Shown: positions 53,493 to 64,000 of the stretch, piece by piece
Layout of the letters: each line of letters opens with the position of its first letter
Numbering within the stretch: position 1 is the stretch's first letter
Assembly: GCF_901000735.1 (NCBI RefSeq)
Contig: NC_081542.1
Coordinates: 45,920,238-45,984,237 of the forward strand
DNA length: 64,000 nt
From: Corylus avellana
Lineage: Eukaryota; Streptophyta; Magnoliopsida; Fagales; Betulaceae
Direction: 5' to 3'
Made by a program: the position numbers and the translations under genes
Notes under the pieces: generated by a model
Seen by the model: the letters and a program-made list of their open reading frames with translations, nothing else
Told to the model about the DNA's origin: nothing
The model's database searches: none

Positions 53493-54380
53493 CACCCTCT
53501 TTACAGGCAGGTTGATTATGATTTATGAATAATGAAGATTTGCTAATTTAATTTAAGAAACATTTGGGGGTCATTTGTATTTCTTTTTTCTTTCCAAATA
53601 ATTCTGAAATTCTAAATTGTAACTCATAAGTATGTTCATGGTACACTTTTTTTTTCTTTTTTCTTTTTTTCTGTTATGTAAATGGGGCTAATCTAATGCC
53701 AAGTGCATATTAGATTTGGTTGCAATTGCTTTGATGATGCTTCCTAATACATGAGCATCATCATTTTCTTAAACAATTCCACGATGTAAAATTCTCATGA
53801 GTATTAAGAGGGGGAGGGTCCATGGGGGTACTTACGGAAGCTAATGTGTTTTGGGTTTGGTGTGATTTTCGGAGATGGGGGTATAAAGCTTAAAAAAAAC
53901 ATTTGGGAGGGGGGAGGAAATTAATTTTTGAGGGTATTTTTTAAAAAAAAAAATTGGGGGGCATAGTTAATGATGTTGCCGTTAACGTTAATATTAGAGT
54001 GATTTGATAATAAGAATTTGCCACGTGTCATCGTGTTATATAACAAAAAAATAGAAGAAAGAGACTAAAAAAACCAAACTAAACAAAAGGGACAATAGGA
54101 CAGGAGTCCATTGCTACTTTGCAGGGTGGACCTCTACCCTTCCATAGAGAGGGCGAGGGTGGAGTCACTCCCCCCCACCCCCCACTCTTGTAGGGATGGT
54201 GAACTACTCTCTCAAAGGGATGAGGGTGATTGTCCATCCCCACATAGGTGGGTCGGCTAATTATCTAATGGTGAAGATCCAACTCTGCCCCTCTATGGGG
54301 TTAGTTTTCCATTCACGTATCACCCATGCACCCACTTCCTCTATGGAGTGTCCACCTCAATCGCTCCTCAATTCAATTTA

Positions 54381-55522
54381 GGCCCGTTTGGTTTATGGAA
54401 TAGAATGGTTATTCCTATAGAAAGTCGTTCTTTTGTTTGGTAAGAGTTTATTCCTGTGAATAGTTATTCCCAAAAAAATGACTAATCCCATACACATAGG
54501 AATAATTATTGCTCTAAAAAATGAGTGGAATAACTATTCCTTATGGAATAGAATAAATTTTTCAAAAAACCCTTTTTTTTATTAAAAAAAAAAAAAAAAA
54601 AACTAGAATTTAAGGGGTGGCCGGCCACCCACTGGCAGGGCTTGGGGTGGTCGCGCCACCCTTGGGGCACCTCGGAGGTGGACGTGCCACCCTTGGGGCA
54701 CCTCAAGGGTCCACCTCAAGGTGCTCCTGAGGGTGGTGTGGCCACCCCCAGGTCATGCCAAGGGTGATCGGCCACTCCAATGGGGTTGTCGGCCACCCTT
54801 GTAATTCTAGGCTCTTTCTTTTTTCTTTTCTCTTTTTTATTTTTTCTTTTTTATTTTTTTTTATTTTTTTTATTTTTATTTTTTATTTTTTTTATTTATT
54901 TAAAGAATGGTGAAGTTTTTGATAATCTTGGTTTAACTCTAATTAGAATACATATGTTGTTACTAAACTAAAGAATATGAATAACTATTCTATTCTACTT
55001 TCCTCTATTTCTGATAATAGTTATTCTTTTTCCTAAGAGCATTCCCAATGAAAGAGCCAAATGCTACTTTTATTTAAAATAGCTCTTCAAATCTTTAAAA
55101 AACCTCATACATTGGATAGCCAAAAAAAAAAATGTAAAATAGATATTTGATTAGAAGAGCTAAAAAAAAAGAAGCTAAATGTAGCAGCACTTTTCTATGG
55201 AGCTATTTTATTTTTCATTGTTTCTCACACCTGTTTTCTCTTTTTCTTAAATCTATTCCTACTTTTTCTCTGCATGGTCTCTTTTTCCCAAATTTTTTTC
55301 CATTTTTCCTCTCACATGTTCTCTTTTTTAAAAACTTTTCTTACTTTTAATAATATTTTAATAGAATAAATAGAAATATAGCTAATCGGATGTAGAGACG
55401 TTTAAAAATGGCTTAACTAAACTAGATTAAAGTGAGTTTTGTAGAGCCATTTTACATAAAAATATGGCTCATCCATTGAGAATGCTCTAACAGAGTACTC
55501 AATTCGCGAACCAAACGGGCCC
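54381..55522. mobile_element. Non-autonomous DNA element, about 1.1 kb, ends GGCCCGTTTGGTT, with a nested MITE
   Basis: The left end GGCCCGTTTGGTTTA at 54381 is inverted as GAACCAAACGGGCC at 55508-55521. Inside each end are GAATAG/TTATTCC palindromic blocks. The core at 54610-54800 is a GC-rich run of CTTGGGGCACCTC and GGTGGCCACC-like units. The inserted MITE at 55035-55489 interrupts the right side. A diverged relative, lacking clear ends, lies at about 62098-62620. No transposase. Confidence 0.65.
55035..55489. mobile_element. MITE nested in the larger element, ends AAGAGCATTCCCAATG
   Basis: Left AAGAGCATTCCCAATGAAAG at 55035 and right end (minus strand TAGAGCATTCTCAATGGATG) form inverted termini of about 24 bases with four mismatches. 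Related ends occur at 37806-38176. Confidence 0.7.
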
Positions 55523-57974
55523 TTCCTTTTTTTTTCCCCCTTCTTTTTATAGTTATATATATAACCAATACTTCCACCGCTAAAAAATAGATGAAAAATA
55601 TAACAAAAAGACCTATTTGTCACTAGATCAAAACTCAAATGCTTAATTGTCAAAATTAAAAAGGTCCTTACTTATCCCAAGGCCTAAAACACACTAGAAC
55701 TTTTAGAGCAATTTCCTTAAAAATAAACTTTTAAGTCTTTTGAATAAGAAGAGACAAATTCCAATGAAAATTTCATAACCAAAAAGCATCCAATGATGAA
55801 TGACCCTAGACTTTGGCATGGGCATTCACTCTGGAATGTTAATACAGCTGCTTAGCTTCATTAATACACAATTTTCTCTTTATTATTTTCATTTTTCTCT
55901 GGAAAAAAAAAGAAAAGAAAAGAAAAAAGCAGTGCCAGTAATACAGTAAAGGATTTCAGATGGGGGAGAAGGGGGGTGTCCAAAAGGCAGGTCAAAGACA
56001 AGCACAGAACATGACAATCAATTAATGTACGAAAATGTCATTAAGGAAGCCGAAAAAGTTATAAAGGCATGGAAAGTGGTTGTCGATGATATGTTTAATT
56101 AGTCTACTTATATTGTTTATTGAGATGGGGATGGATTTATTTATATTTGATTAAGATACAAGCATTAGCTTTAAAACATATTGTTTAATCTCTTTGATGG
56201 TTCATTGAGTGCCCAAATCCCCGCAAAATTAGGAGTTTATAATGTTAATTAACACCCTTGGATTAGCTGAAAATCACCATCGACAGATTTGAAAATTGGA
56301 AGGTAATACCGGGCCATGGGTGCTTGAGTAGCCTAAGTTGGCAAGGGAAGTATTTTTCTCTTCAAGTAATCTTTTTTCTTTTTCTTTTTTTTTTTAAAAT
56401 TTTGGGTTCTTCAAGTAATCTTATTGTTTTCCCATTATTTTATTTTAATTGTACCAAGGTTCTTACTGTACCAGCATGCTCAATTATAACTTTTATATGA
56501 TAAAAAGGTTTTTCTTGGAAGCGTAGTATTTTGTTCTTCTTGAATATCTATGTTTGTATGTATCTTTATTTTCTTTCTCTTTATTTATTTTTTTTGGGAC
56601 AAATATATTAACGTATAACTCAAAATACAAAACATTTTTCAAAGCATAAAAACAATTTTTACATTTATATTACATAATAATTCGCGTTTCAAAAAAATAT
56701 AAAATGGAAATAGCCAAATATATAGGTATCTAAAACCGAACCACCAGTAAATCCTTAGGTTATTTTCTCTCTCTCGCTTCCGCTTATTTTTGCCTCATAA
56801 TTATTTCAACAGAAATGAAAAGGTTGTTAGGAGATTTCTCGTATAGGCCTGACAATTTTTTACCCGACTCACTAATTTAACGCAAAATTAATAGGTTACA
56901 GTTAAGGGATTTAACATGTTTAATTAAATTGGTCGGATTTGAGTTGACATATATTGTCTTATACCCATTCTTCAACATGACCCGAACCCGACACACTACA
57001 TTTGAGGCTAACATCTTTTTATACATCTTACAAACTCAACACGAAATTAGTATGCTATAGTTGATGGGTGTAGCCCATTTAATTAAATGAATCGAATTAA
57101 GATTAACCTATAATTTTATAGTCATGTCTCGACACAACTCAAATTCAACACACAAAACACAAATTTTTGTGTCACTCAAACTTCTCCCTTTTCTCTTTTC
57201 TTGTCTTTTGTTTTTGTTTTTTTGAAAAAAAAAAAAAAAAATTATGGTTGAAGTGTCAAACCTTGTGAATTTCACCCTGAGATAAGCACCTTCCCATCTT
57301 GTATTTTTGTGGCAGTCGTCTGAGTAGCTCTTATGACATGAGAGAGTCTTTCTCAGGCCTTTCTCTTCTGATGCACAGCTAACAGTCAGCTCTTAAACCA
57401 ATTGTCTCACACCAAGTCAGCAAGTTTTTTGGATTTATTTGGGTGCCTCGTTTTTCTTTCTTCAAGAGTAATTATACAGAAGTTTCGTCTCTGCTTTTAT
57501 CATTCTAATTTACAACTCTAGTCCAACACGACCAAAAAGCCTTTATTACAAATTTGCAGATGACAGTTCTCGTTTGCAGAGGCCTCTGAGCACAATGGAC
57601 ATTGTCACATTGTTTTGCTTAGTTTGGATAAACAATCTTAACACTCTAAGTGAAAGAAGTGAGAGATATGTTTGTTGAAAAATAGTACTACCATTTTTTT
57701 TAAGTCTATTTGATCCCGACATTTCATTAGATTTAAACAAAATTGTACAAAAAAAAATGTTCTGTTGGGGAGTGTATTTAAAAACGTGAAAAAAATAAAA
57801 ATAAAAAATCATGTTTTCAAACTACAAATAAGAAGAAGCGTTTTAAAAAATGCACGATTTTATCAAAAGATTTTTAACTGTGTTTTTAAAAATAGCATTT
57901 TTTATAACTTCATTTCAAAATTGTTATTATTATTATTTTTTTTTTCAAATTACGCGTTTTGAAACCATTAAATC

Positions 57975-58079
57975 ATACAGACACTAAGCGTGTGTTTAAC
58001 ATTGTGATTTTGCATACTAAAAGTGCAATTTTAAACCAAACCGTAGAAAATATATACAGACACTAAGCGTGTGTTTAAC
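57975..58079. repeat. 26-bp direct repeat, 79 bases apart
   Basis: ATACAGACACTAAGCGTGTG plus TTTAAC occurs exactly at 57975-58000 and 58054-58079. It lies within a MITE-like region of alternating TTTTAAAA and GCATTT blocks, suggesting nested copies or a local duplication. Confidence 0.75.
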
Positions 58080-58773
58080 GCAATGATGTGTGCTTTTAAA
58101 AATGCACGATTTTAAAAGTGAAACTGCGTTTTGAAATTACATGTTTTGAAATTATTATTTTAAAATTGTATGTTTTAAAATTGCAAACCCAAACGAAACC
58201 TTAACCGCAATACGGAAATCTTCCCCTAATTATGTTTTCAGAAGACAAATCTGTGTTAATTGCATTATAACTCATTCATATTCCGGCAAGAGAGTTGTGA
58301 ATTGCAATTCATCCAAAAGCTAATGCCCACTTTGCTAGCGTGGTGTACCATCTCAAGTTTTGGAACATTCTAGTTGTGGAGATTTTATCTAGAAATTAAT
58401 GAAATTTTTTATTGCTTAGTAGGTGTTTGATTAAAGTTATGGGTATATACAAATCACTTCTTAGAAAACAAATGTGATTAGGAGGCTATTATTTTCCTAA
58501 ACACTCTTTAAAACCCAAAATAATTAAAAAGGTACCACACAAAAAAAAATTAATAATAATTAAAAAGGTAATTTGGTCCATATGTCATGCCACCCCCATA
58601 ATATAGACGGTCCATTCTGGCCCCACTTACCATAATAACCTTCGAAAACTTAACTTAAATTAACCTCAAAAAAAAAAAAAAAAAAAAAAGAAAACTGAAG
58701 TTAAATTCACTCTTAAAAAACCTAGACCTAAAACATACTCCAACAACATCAGCAGCTCTGTGATTGTGTGACA

Positions 58774-59607
58774 ATGCCTCTGACAGCCATGTCTTTCCTC
58801 ACTCTGTTTCTTCTCCTTCTCCATCCTCTCACGGCCACATCCTCCATCCACAATCTCCTCCAAAGCCAAGGACTCCCGGCGGGGCTCTTCCCGGAGAATG
58901 TTAAAGCGTATAGTCTTGATCAGACGGGTCTTCTTGAGGTTCACCTGGACCAGCCATGCTTGGCAAAGTTTGAGACCAGAGTGTACTTCGACAGCGTCGT
59001 CAGGGCTAACCTCAGCTTCGGTGGGCTTAAAGGGTTGGAGGGTCTCACTCAAGAAGAGCTTTTTCTATGGCTGCCGGTGAAGGACATTATTGTGAACGAT
59101 CCATCTTCAGGGCTCATTCTGTTTGATATTGGTGTTGCTCATAAGCAGCTCTCCCTCTCTCTGTTTGAAGACCCTCCTGTTTGTAAACCTCAAGGTACCC
59201 AATTACTCTCTGATTTTGATTGGGTTTCCAATTTTTGGTTTGATTCTGGGTCTGGGTTGTTAATTTCTGGGCAAACTTTTTCTTGGTTTGTTAATTTGTT
59301 CTTTCCTCTGTTACGTTTACTCTGTTTGGTTGGCAAAAATTAGAAAATTCTGGCTTGTACTATTGATTAAACAGCCTCATTAGATTTTGTGAAATCATTT
59401 GTTACACATTTTCTCAATTTTGCTTAAAAATGTTTACAAGTTCCTTTTTTTTTTTTTTTTTTTCCTTTTGTTCTTTGGCAGCCAAACAGAGTACTGATTA
59501 TTCAATTATATTGTAGAGTTCTGTAATTAACATTATAAATATGGAGTGCAGGTGTATTGTTGGAGAAGGGTGGCAGGAAGAAGATGGGATTTCAATTTCA
59601 GAGATGA
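58774..59607 (+). CDS. Secreted DUF538 family protein
   Basis: Two exons, 58774-59194 and 59552-59607; 477 nt, 158 aa, the usual length for DUF538 proteins. The junction rebuilds Gly (G|GT). The start at ATG 58774 is preferred over the GTG two codons upstream. Residues 1 to about 24 are a signal peptide (SFLTLFLLLLHPLTA). The DUF538 core follows: LLQSQGLPAGLFPENVKAYS, a Cys in DQPCLAKFE, LSFGGLKGLEGLTQEELFLW and LPVKDIIV. The short second exon adds a basic tail (LLEKGGRKKMGFQF). The biochemical role of DUF538 is not settled; it is plant-specific and has been linked to stress (from memory). In Arabidopsis a DUF538 gene (At1g61667) adjoins bHLH112. Confidence 0.9.
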
Positions 59608-60279
59608 TAGATAGGTTGAAAACTTTTTCATATGAGATCATGTCCTCTTCTTTTTGTTTGTCATTTTTTTTTTTTTGGGGAAAAAAATGTGAGAGCTAAG
59701 TTCATAGATGATGTCAAGGCTGTAAAGATGGATGGAAAATTGAGTATATTTGGAAATCAAATTGCAAAAATTTCAGAAACTGATTGGCATTTAAACAAAA
59801 CTCTGATCATTTTTGTCACTTATCACCTTATTTATATATAAAGTTATATACTTAATTAAAAAAAAAAATTTGTCATCAAAACTAATTTTGGTTGATCATT
59901 ATAATGAATGTGCATTTAAATTTACAAAATTTGGAAATAATGATGTCAGCTGCATTTTTTTTTTTTTTTGGCAAAATGAGGAACATTTTAAAAAAAAAAA
60001 AACAAAAACATTAATAAATAACTCAAGATACAATATTTTTTAAAATAAAAAATAATTTACACTTTTATATCACTATCAAAATATTTCTTTTAAATAAAAT
60101 AATAAAAATAATCTCAAAATATTTTAACATACACAACTTATTTTGCTCCGTTAATTTAGCTGACAGAGATTTGATTTGAAGATCTTAATATTAACAAACA
60201 ATTTAAAACAACAAAATTTCCAAAAAATACAAATATAGTTTTCACATTTCTTTTCATAATTTTTTTTAAAAATAAAAAA

Positions 60280-60407
60280 TAGGAAAATGCTAAGGGTTCT
60301 TCTAGTGTTTTCCTGGTGTCCTTCCACTATGATGTGACTTTTAAAAAATCACATCACAATTGAGAGGACACCAGGAGAACACTAAAAAAACACCTAACAT
60401 TTTCCTA
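60280..60407. mobile_element. Small hairpin MITE, about 128 bp
   Basis: TAGGAAAATGCTAAGGGTTC.. and its inverted copy ..ACCTAACATTTTCCTA form arms of about 60 bases around a centre near 60341. The arms pair through GTGTTTTCCTGGTGTCC and GGACACCAGGAGAACAC with few mismatches. A fragment with GAGGACACTAGGAAAACACA at about 61377 is a likely relative. Confidence 0.75.
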
Positions 60408-61343
60408 AAAAATATCTATTAAAATAAATTGTCTATTTGTCTCCATCAATTTGGATGACAGTGATATGATTTTTTTCGCTTGGAGATGTTTTTTCCGCAT
60501 TTTGTCATAATTTTGGCTCGTGTTATATATGTATGAAATAATTTTTTTTGGTTGAATTCTTTTTCTTTTCAAAACAAAAACATTACTAAATAATTAAAAC
60601 ACTAAACACTATAATTATTATTATTATTATTATTATTTAACGTTTATACTACATCAGCGCAATTTTTTAAAATAATAAAAGAGAAATATTATTGGCCATA
60701 TTTTTTATACACCATTTGATTTGTAAGATCCAAATATGAGTCTTACAAATTCAATAGTAATTTTTTTTTTAAAAAAAATGAGGAATATTAGGTCTCATCA
60801 AAAAATAAAATCTCTCAAAACAAACCGAATCTATTTTCTCCTTCAATCTAGCTAACAATGATATGAGTTGAGATCTTACTTGAGATATTTTTTGATCATT
60901 TTTACCAGTCTGGTGGAGTTTGTGTTTGTATGAAATAATCTTAATCAAAGCTTAAATATAAGAAAATGATTCACTATAATATTTTTCTCATCGAGGAATA
61001 TTATGTGCTCTCTTTGTATCCTCTAGTCATGGATATTATTTTCTAAAAAAGCTAAAAAGAAAGTAATACTTATTTATTTCACTTGGTTTTTAAAAATTAA
61101 TATCCACTTAAGACTAAGAGAACACCGGGATGGGCATATTGTGGTCGACACCAGCAAGATTCTTGAGACTTTTGAGGAATGGCAGTGTGTTTCTGTTAGC
61201 AGAAATATAATATGGCTGCTCATTCACTTGCTTTGTTAAAGCAAGTCATAGATAAAAGTTGATTGGAGGAAACTCCTGAATGTATTTGTGATGTTATTTT
61301 AACGGAGAGTTTACTCTCTCTATTATTGATTAATGCAATCTAT

Positions 61344-61382
<39 letters not shown>

Positions 61383-62566
61383 CTAGGAAAACACATAGCA
61401 TTTTCTTTTTTTTCATCGCGTTTCCCTTTTTCCATCTCATCTTACAAATCAACTATTAGATTTGTGAACTTATGTGGACCATACACAAAATCAATGGTAG
61501 ACTTCACAAATCTAATGGTTGAATTTTTTTTTTTTTTTTTTTTTTTTTAACAATAATAATTGATCTATTGAATTTGTAAAATAATATCGAAAAAATATGA
61601 ACAAAGACACCAAGAAACAAGTAATACATCATCCCTTTGACCACAATCCTAAAGACGCATGGTCTCCTGTAGCATTTGATGCTTGGAGATTAATTTTTTT
61701 GTTGGGGACCACGTCATATACGCATTGGAGATGTGTATGATGGGGTGATTATTCCCCTTAATATAGTACTCTTAACAAACACTCCATAAACACAAAAATA
61801 ATTTTCACATTTATGAAACATCATAACAAATTTTCAAATAAAAAATATTTCTCAAAACAAATAAAGTCTATTTTTCTTCATGAATTTAGCTTACAATGAT
61901 ATAATAAGAGATTGTCTTTTCCCCAAATAATATGATATTTTTTTTTTTTTGGGAGTTTTGAGTCGTATTATATATATTTGGAAGAAATAATGTTAATCAA
62001 AGTGTAAGTAGGAGGGATCATTTGTTTTTTGTTTTTAATTCTTTTCTTATCAACACAAAAACATTAACAAACAACCTAAAACAGTTAAGACCCCTTTGAT
62101 TCACATAATAGCTAGGTGTCCAAAATAAAATGACTATTTCATAAGAATGGTTATTCTTTTGTTTGGTTGCACATCAATGGTATCATTCATATGAATAACT
62201 ATTCTCTTTGAAGGGCAATACATATTTCTCTTAAAAAAAAAAAAAAAAAAATAGAGGAATAGTTATTCCTATAAGAATATATCACGGGTTTAAAAAAACA
62301 GCTCACATTATTATTATTTTTTTAAAAATTTCCATAAAAAAGCAAGACTGTCGGTGCCCAAGACCACTCTTATGTACTATGCTCAAAGTACAGTGGTGGC
62401 AGCCACCCTCCGCTGACAATGTGGTGATGATATATATGGCGGCCACTACATGTTCGTTGAATGTGGCTAGCAGCCACCACACAATGTCTGCTACATGATT
62501 GCCCCAGTCTTTTTAATTTTTAATTTTAACCTTTTTCTCATAAATGTATTGCGCAGTTCCTTAAAA

Positions 62567-62605
<39 letters not shown>

Positions 62606-62659
62606 AATAAATAAAATTTGTACGTGGATAATCTAGACCCTTAGAAAAATAAAATATTA

Positions 62660-63084
62660 GGAAAAAGTACATTTTACTCTCCAAAAGTTTGGGACAATTT
62701 TTAATTTGACTTCTAATGTTTCAATTTTTGTAATGTACCTTCTAAACTTTCAAATTTTTGCAATTCGACTAAATTTATCTCAAAATTCCCATATTGCCCA
62801 TAATTTTTTTTTTTAAAAAAATATTTTATATATAAAAAAATTTGGGGGGTGCAAAAATGGCCATATGGCTAAAGGGGTGGCTACGGCCACCCCGATTTTT
62901 TAAAAAAATTTGTTTTATAAAAAATTAAAAAAAATAATAATTAGGGGCAATATGGGAATTTTAGGATAAAATTTGTCGAATTGCAAAAATTTAAAAATTT
63001 GGAGCGTGCATTGCAAAAATTGAAACATTGGAAGTCAAATTAAAAATCACTTCAAATTTTGAGGGGATAAAATGTAATTTTTCC
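62660..63084. mobile_element. Long-arm foldback MITE, 425 bp, Mutator-like
   Basis: Arms of about 150 bp: left starts GGAAAAAGTACATTTTACTC, right (minus strand) GGAAAAATTACATTTTATCC. The centre contains the palindrome GGGGTGGCTACGGCCACCCC. Flanks AAAATATTA (62651-62659) and ATAATATTA (63085-63093) agree at 8 of 9 bases, consistent with an aged 9-bp duplication. Confidence 0.75.
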
Positions 63085-63723
63085 ATAATATTAAGTTATT
63101 TTTTTGAAAAATGTTCTTTCGTTTTATTTTTTGAGAAGAGTTTTGTAGTTTAAAACCTTACCAAACATGCCCGATTTATTATGCCTTTTGGTAGAAACTT
63201 TTTTAACTTTTTTTTTTTTTTTTAGTGGAAAAAGAATGAAAACCTTTCGCACACCAGAACACTGGAATTCCACCACATGCATTTTTCAACTAGAATAAAA
63301 ATCCAAAAGAAACGCTAACCCTAATGTCCCTGTCAATTTTTCATAAACTATTCATAAATAAACATTATATTTCCTAAAGTAACACACTTGCTGAGACAAC
63401 CATAATAAAAGGTACCCAAAAGTGACTTCAGAATTTCAAAAAGAATTAAAAAAGAAAAGGGAAAGGGGGATTTTTCCAAAATGTACAAAGAAGCTAATCA
63501 AATACTTCGTGAGATTATGTTTATGTTTGTCTTAATTCATGAATCTTGAACCAGTTTATAAAAAATGTCTTGGCTGATCAATACATTAATTGCACCAAAC
63601 ATATATAATCACCATTAATTTCAAACCTCCAAATGCTACGGCAGCTATATATATATATTAAAAAAAAAAAAATTCCCATTTTAATTGTATAGATGAAGAT
63701 CAACAGTTATACTCTGAATTGCT

Positions 63724-63795
63724 CTATATGCCGTTAATGATCTCTAACAGCAACTCCCTGGTGTGCTGAACTTGAATCCTTTCACCATATTTTCC
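63724..63795 (-). CDS. Probable terminal exon of an unidentified minus-strand gene (partial)
   Basis: On the minus strand a good acceptor (TTATAACTTCAG) is followed by exactly 24 codons in phase 0 and a stop: GKYGERIQVQHTRELL, then LEIINGI. The sequence is protein-like rather than composition-driven, unlike the A/T-rich frames around it. The remaining exons would lie beyond 64000. I do not recognise the family, and 24 codons are too few to be sure. Confidence 0.4.
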   Translation of the reverse strand, partial: GKYGERIQVQHTRELLLEIINGI

Positions 63796-64000
63796 CTGAA
63801 GTTATAAAAAAAAATGTACAATAAATAAACATTATCTGTTGAAACTTATGAAAGTTCATGTAGAAACAGATTTGGTTTTTGGTTCTGTCTGTTATCATAG
63901 CATTGGATGTCCTACTGAGACGTTGTAGTTTGTTATGAGTTTGTTTTGTTACGATTGAGGTACAGAAGAGAACATGGTTTTTTCTTTTTCTGTTTATGAG

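Larger units (their letters stand above)
53493..58773. other. 5.3-kb spacer between the Tyr-rich gene and the DUF538 gene
   Basis: It contains a GC-rich patch with GGTGG/CCACC blocks (54120-54370), a nested transposon (54381-55522), a dispersed repeat at 56840-57180 and a duplicated 26-mer at 57975-58079. The remainder is AT-rich with T runs. The final 150 bases hold an A run (58669-58689) and the short leader of the DUF538 gene. No coding frame is supported. Confidence 0.55.
59608..63723. other. 4.1-kb AT-rich spacer at the right end
   Basis: It has long A/T runs (61351-61374, 61526-61548), ATT and AATA microsatellites (60617-60640, 62568-62615), a small hairpin MITE and a Mutator-type foldback. 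A diverged relative of the 54381 element lies around 62098-62620, with GGTGGCAGCCACC blocks. The frame at 61263-61550 contains poly-Lys and poly-Phe from A and T runs and is not a gene. Confidence 0.55.

Noticed and set aside
52821..53532. Alternative frames of 122-201 codons overlapping the Tyr-rich gene on both strands
   Set aside because: Their composition (runs of Ile/Met/Lys or His) is what shifted reading of a Tyr/Ser-rich frame gives. They have no domain, signal peptide or independent start context.
61263..61550. 95-codon frame
   Set aside because: It contains poly-Lys and poly-Phe runs produced by A and T tracts.

Overview
The window is nuclear DNA from a flowering plant, most likely a woody core eudicot. 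The evidence is short-exon genes with GT-AG introns, AT-rich spacers with poly-A/T runs and (TA)n tracts, plant-only families (S-domain receptor kinase, MORF, PUB U-box, DUF538), and many small non-autonomous transposons. A 20-base N gap shows it is part of a draft scaffold. No prokaryotic or organellar signal was seen. The species cannot be fixed from the sequence.

Layout from left to right. 1-6215: two tandem G-type lectin S-domain receptor kinases on the plus strand; the first is cut by the window edge and the second is complete (7 exons, 830 aa). 11385-12485: intronless U-box/ARM E3 ligase of the PUB8 type. 20341-23050: 4-exon FQR1-like NAD(P)H:quinone oxidoreductase (204 aa). 23451-26628: a 618-bp perfect duplication flanking a CACTA-type element that runs into the N gap. 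30910-33189, minus strand: 7-exon bHLH112-like transcription factor (479 aa). 33190-47589: a long gene-free stretch with MITEs, a SINE, a minisatellite and a Mutator-type foldback element. 47590-49438: MORF9-like plastid RNA-editing factor (4 exons, 235 aa). 52626-53492: intronless Tyr/Ser-rich protein of unknown function (288 aa). 58774-59607: two-exon secreted DUF538 protein (158 aa). 63724-63795, minus strand: the likely last exon of a gene that continues past the right edge.

The genes do not form a pathway. Their order is informative, however. From memory of Arabidopsis maps, PUB8 and S-domain kinases flank the Brassicaceae S locus on chromosome 4; an S-domain kinase lies close to MORF9 on chromosome 1; and bHLH112 lies beside a DUF538 gene, near another S-domain kinase cluster. 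The window looks like one undivided version of an ancestral block that later split among those places.

The spacers are rich in small transposons that can be defined from sequence alone. They include a 541-bp foldback with a perfect 9-bp target duplication, two relatives with 8/9 target duplications, a 165-bp near-perfect hairpin element, a SINE with a 9-bp target duplication and internal pol III boxes, and a nested MITE-in-element arrangement. The strongest structural result is the CACTA insertion and its duplicated flanks, best read as two haplotypes (with and without the insertion) joined end to end by the assembler.
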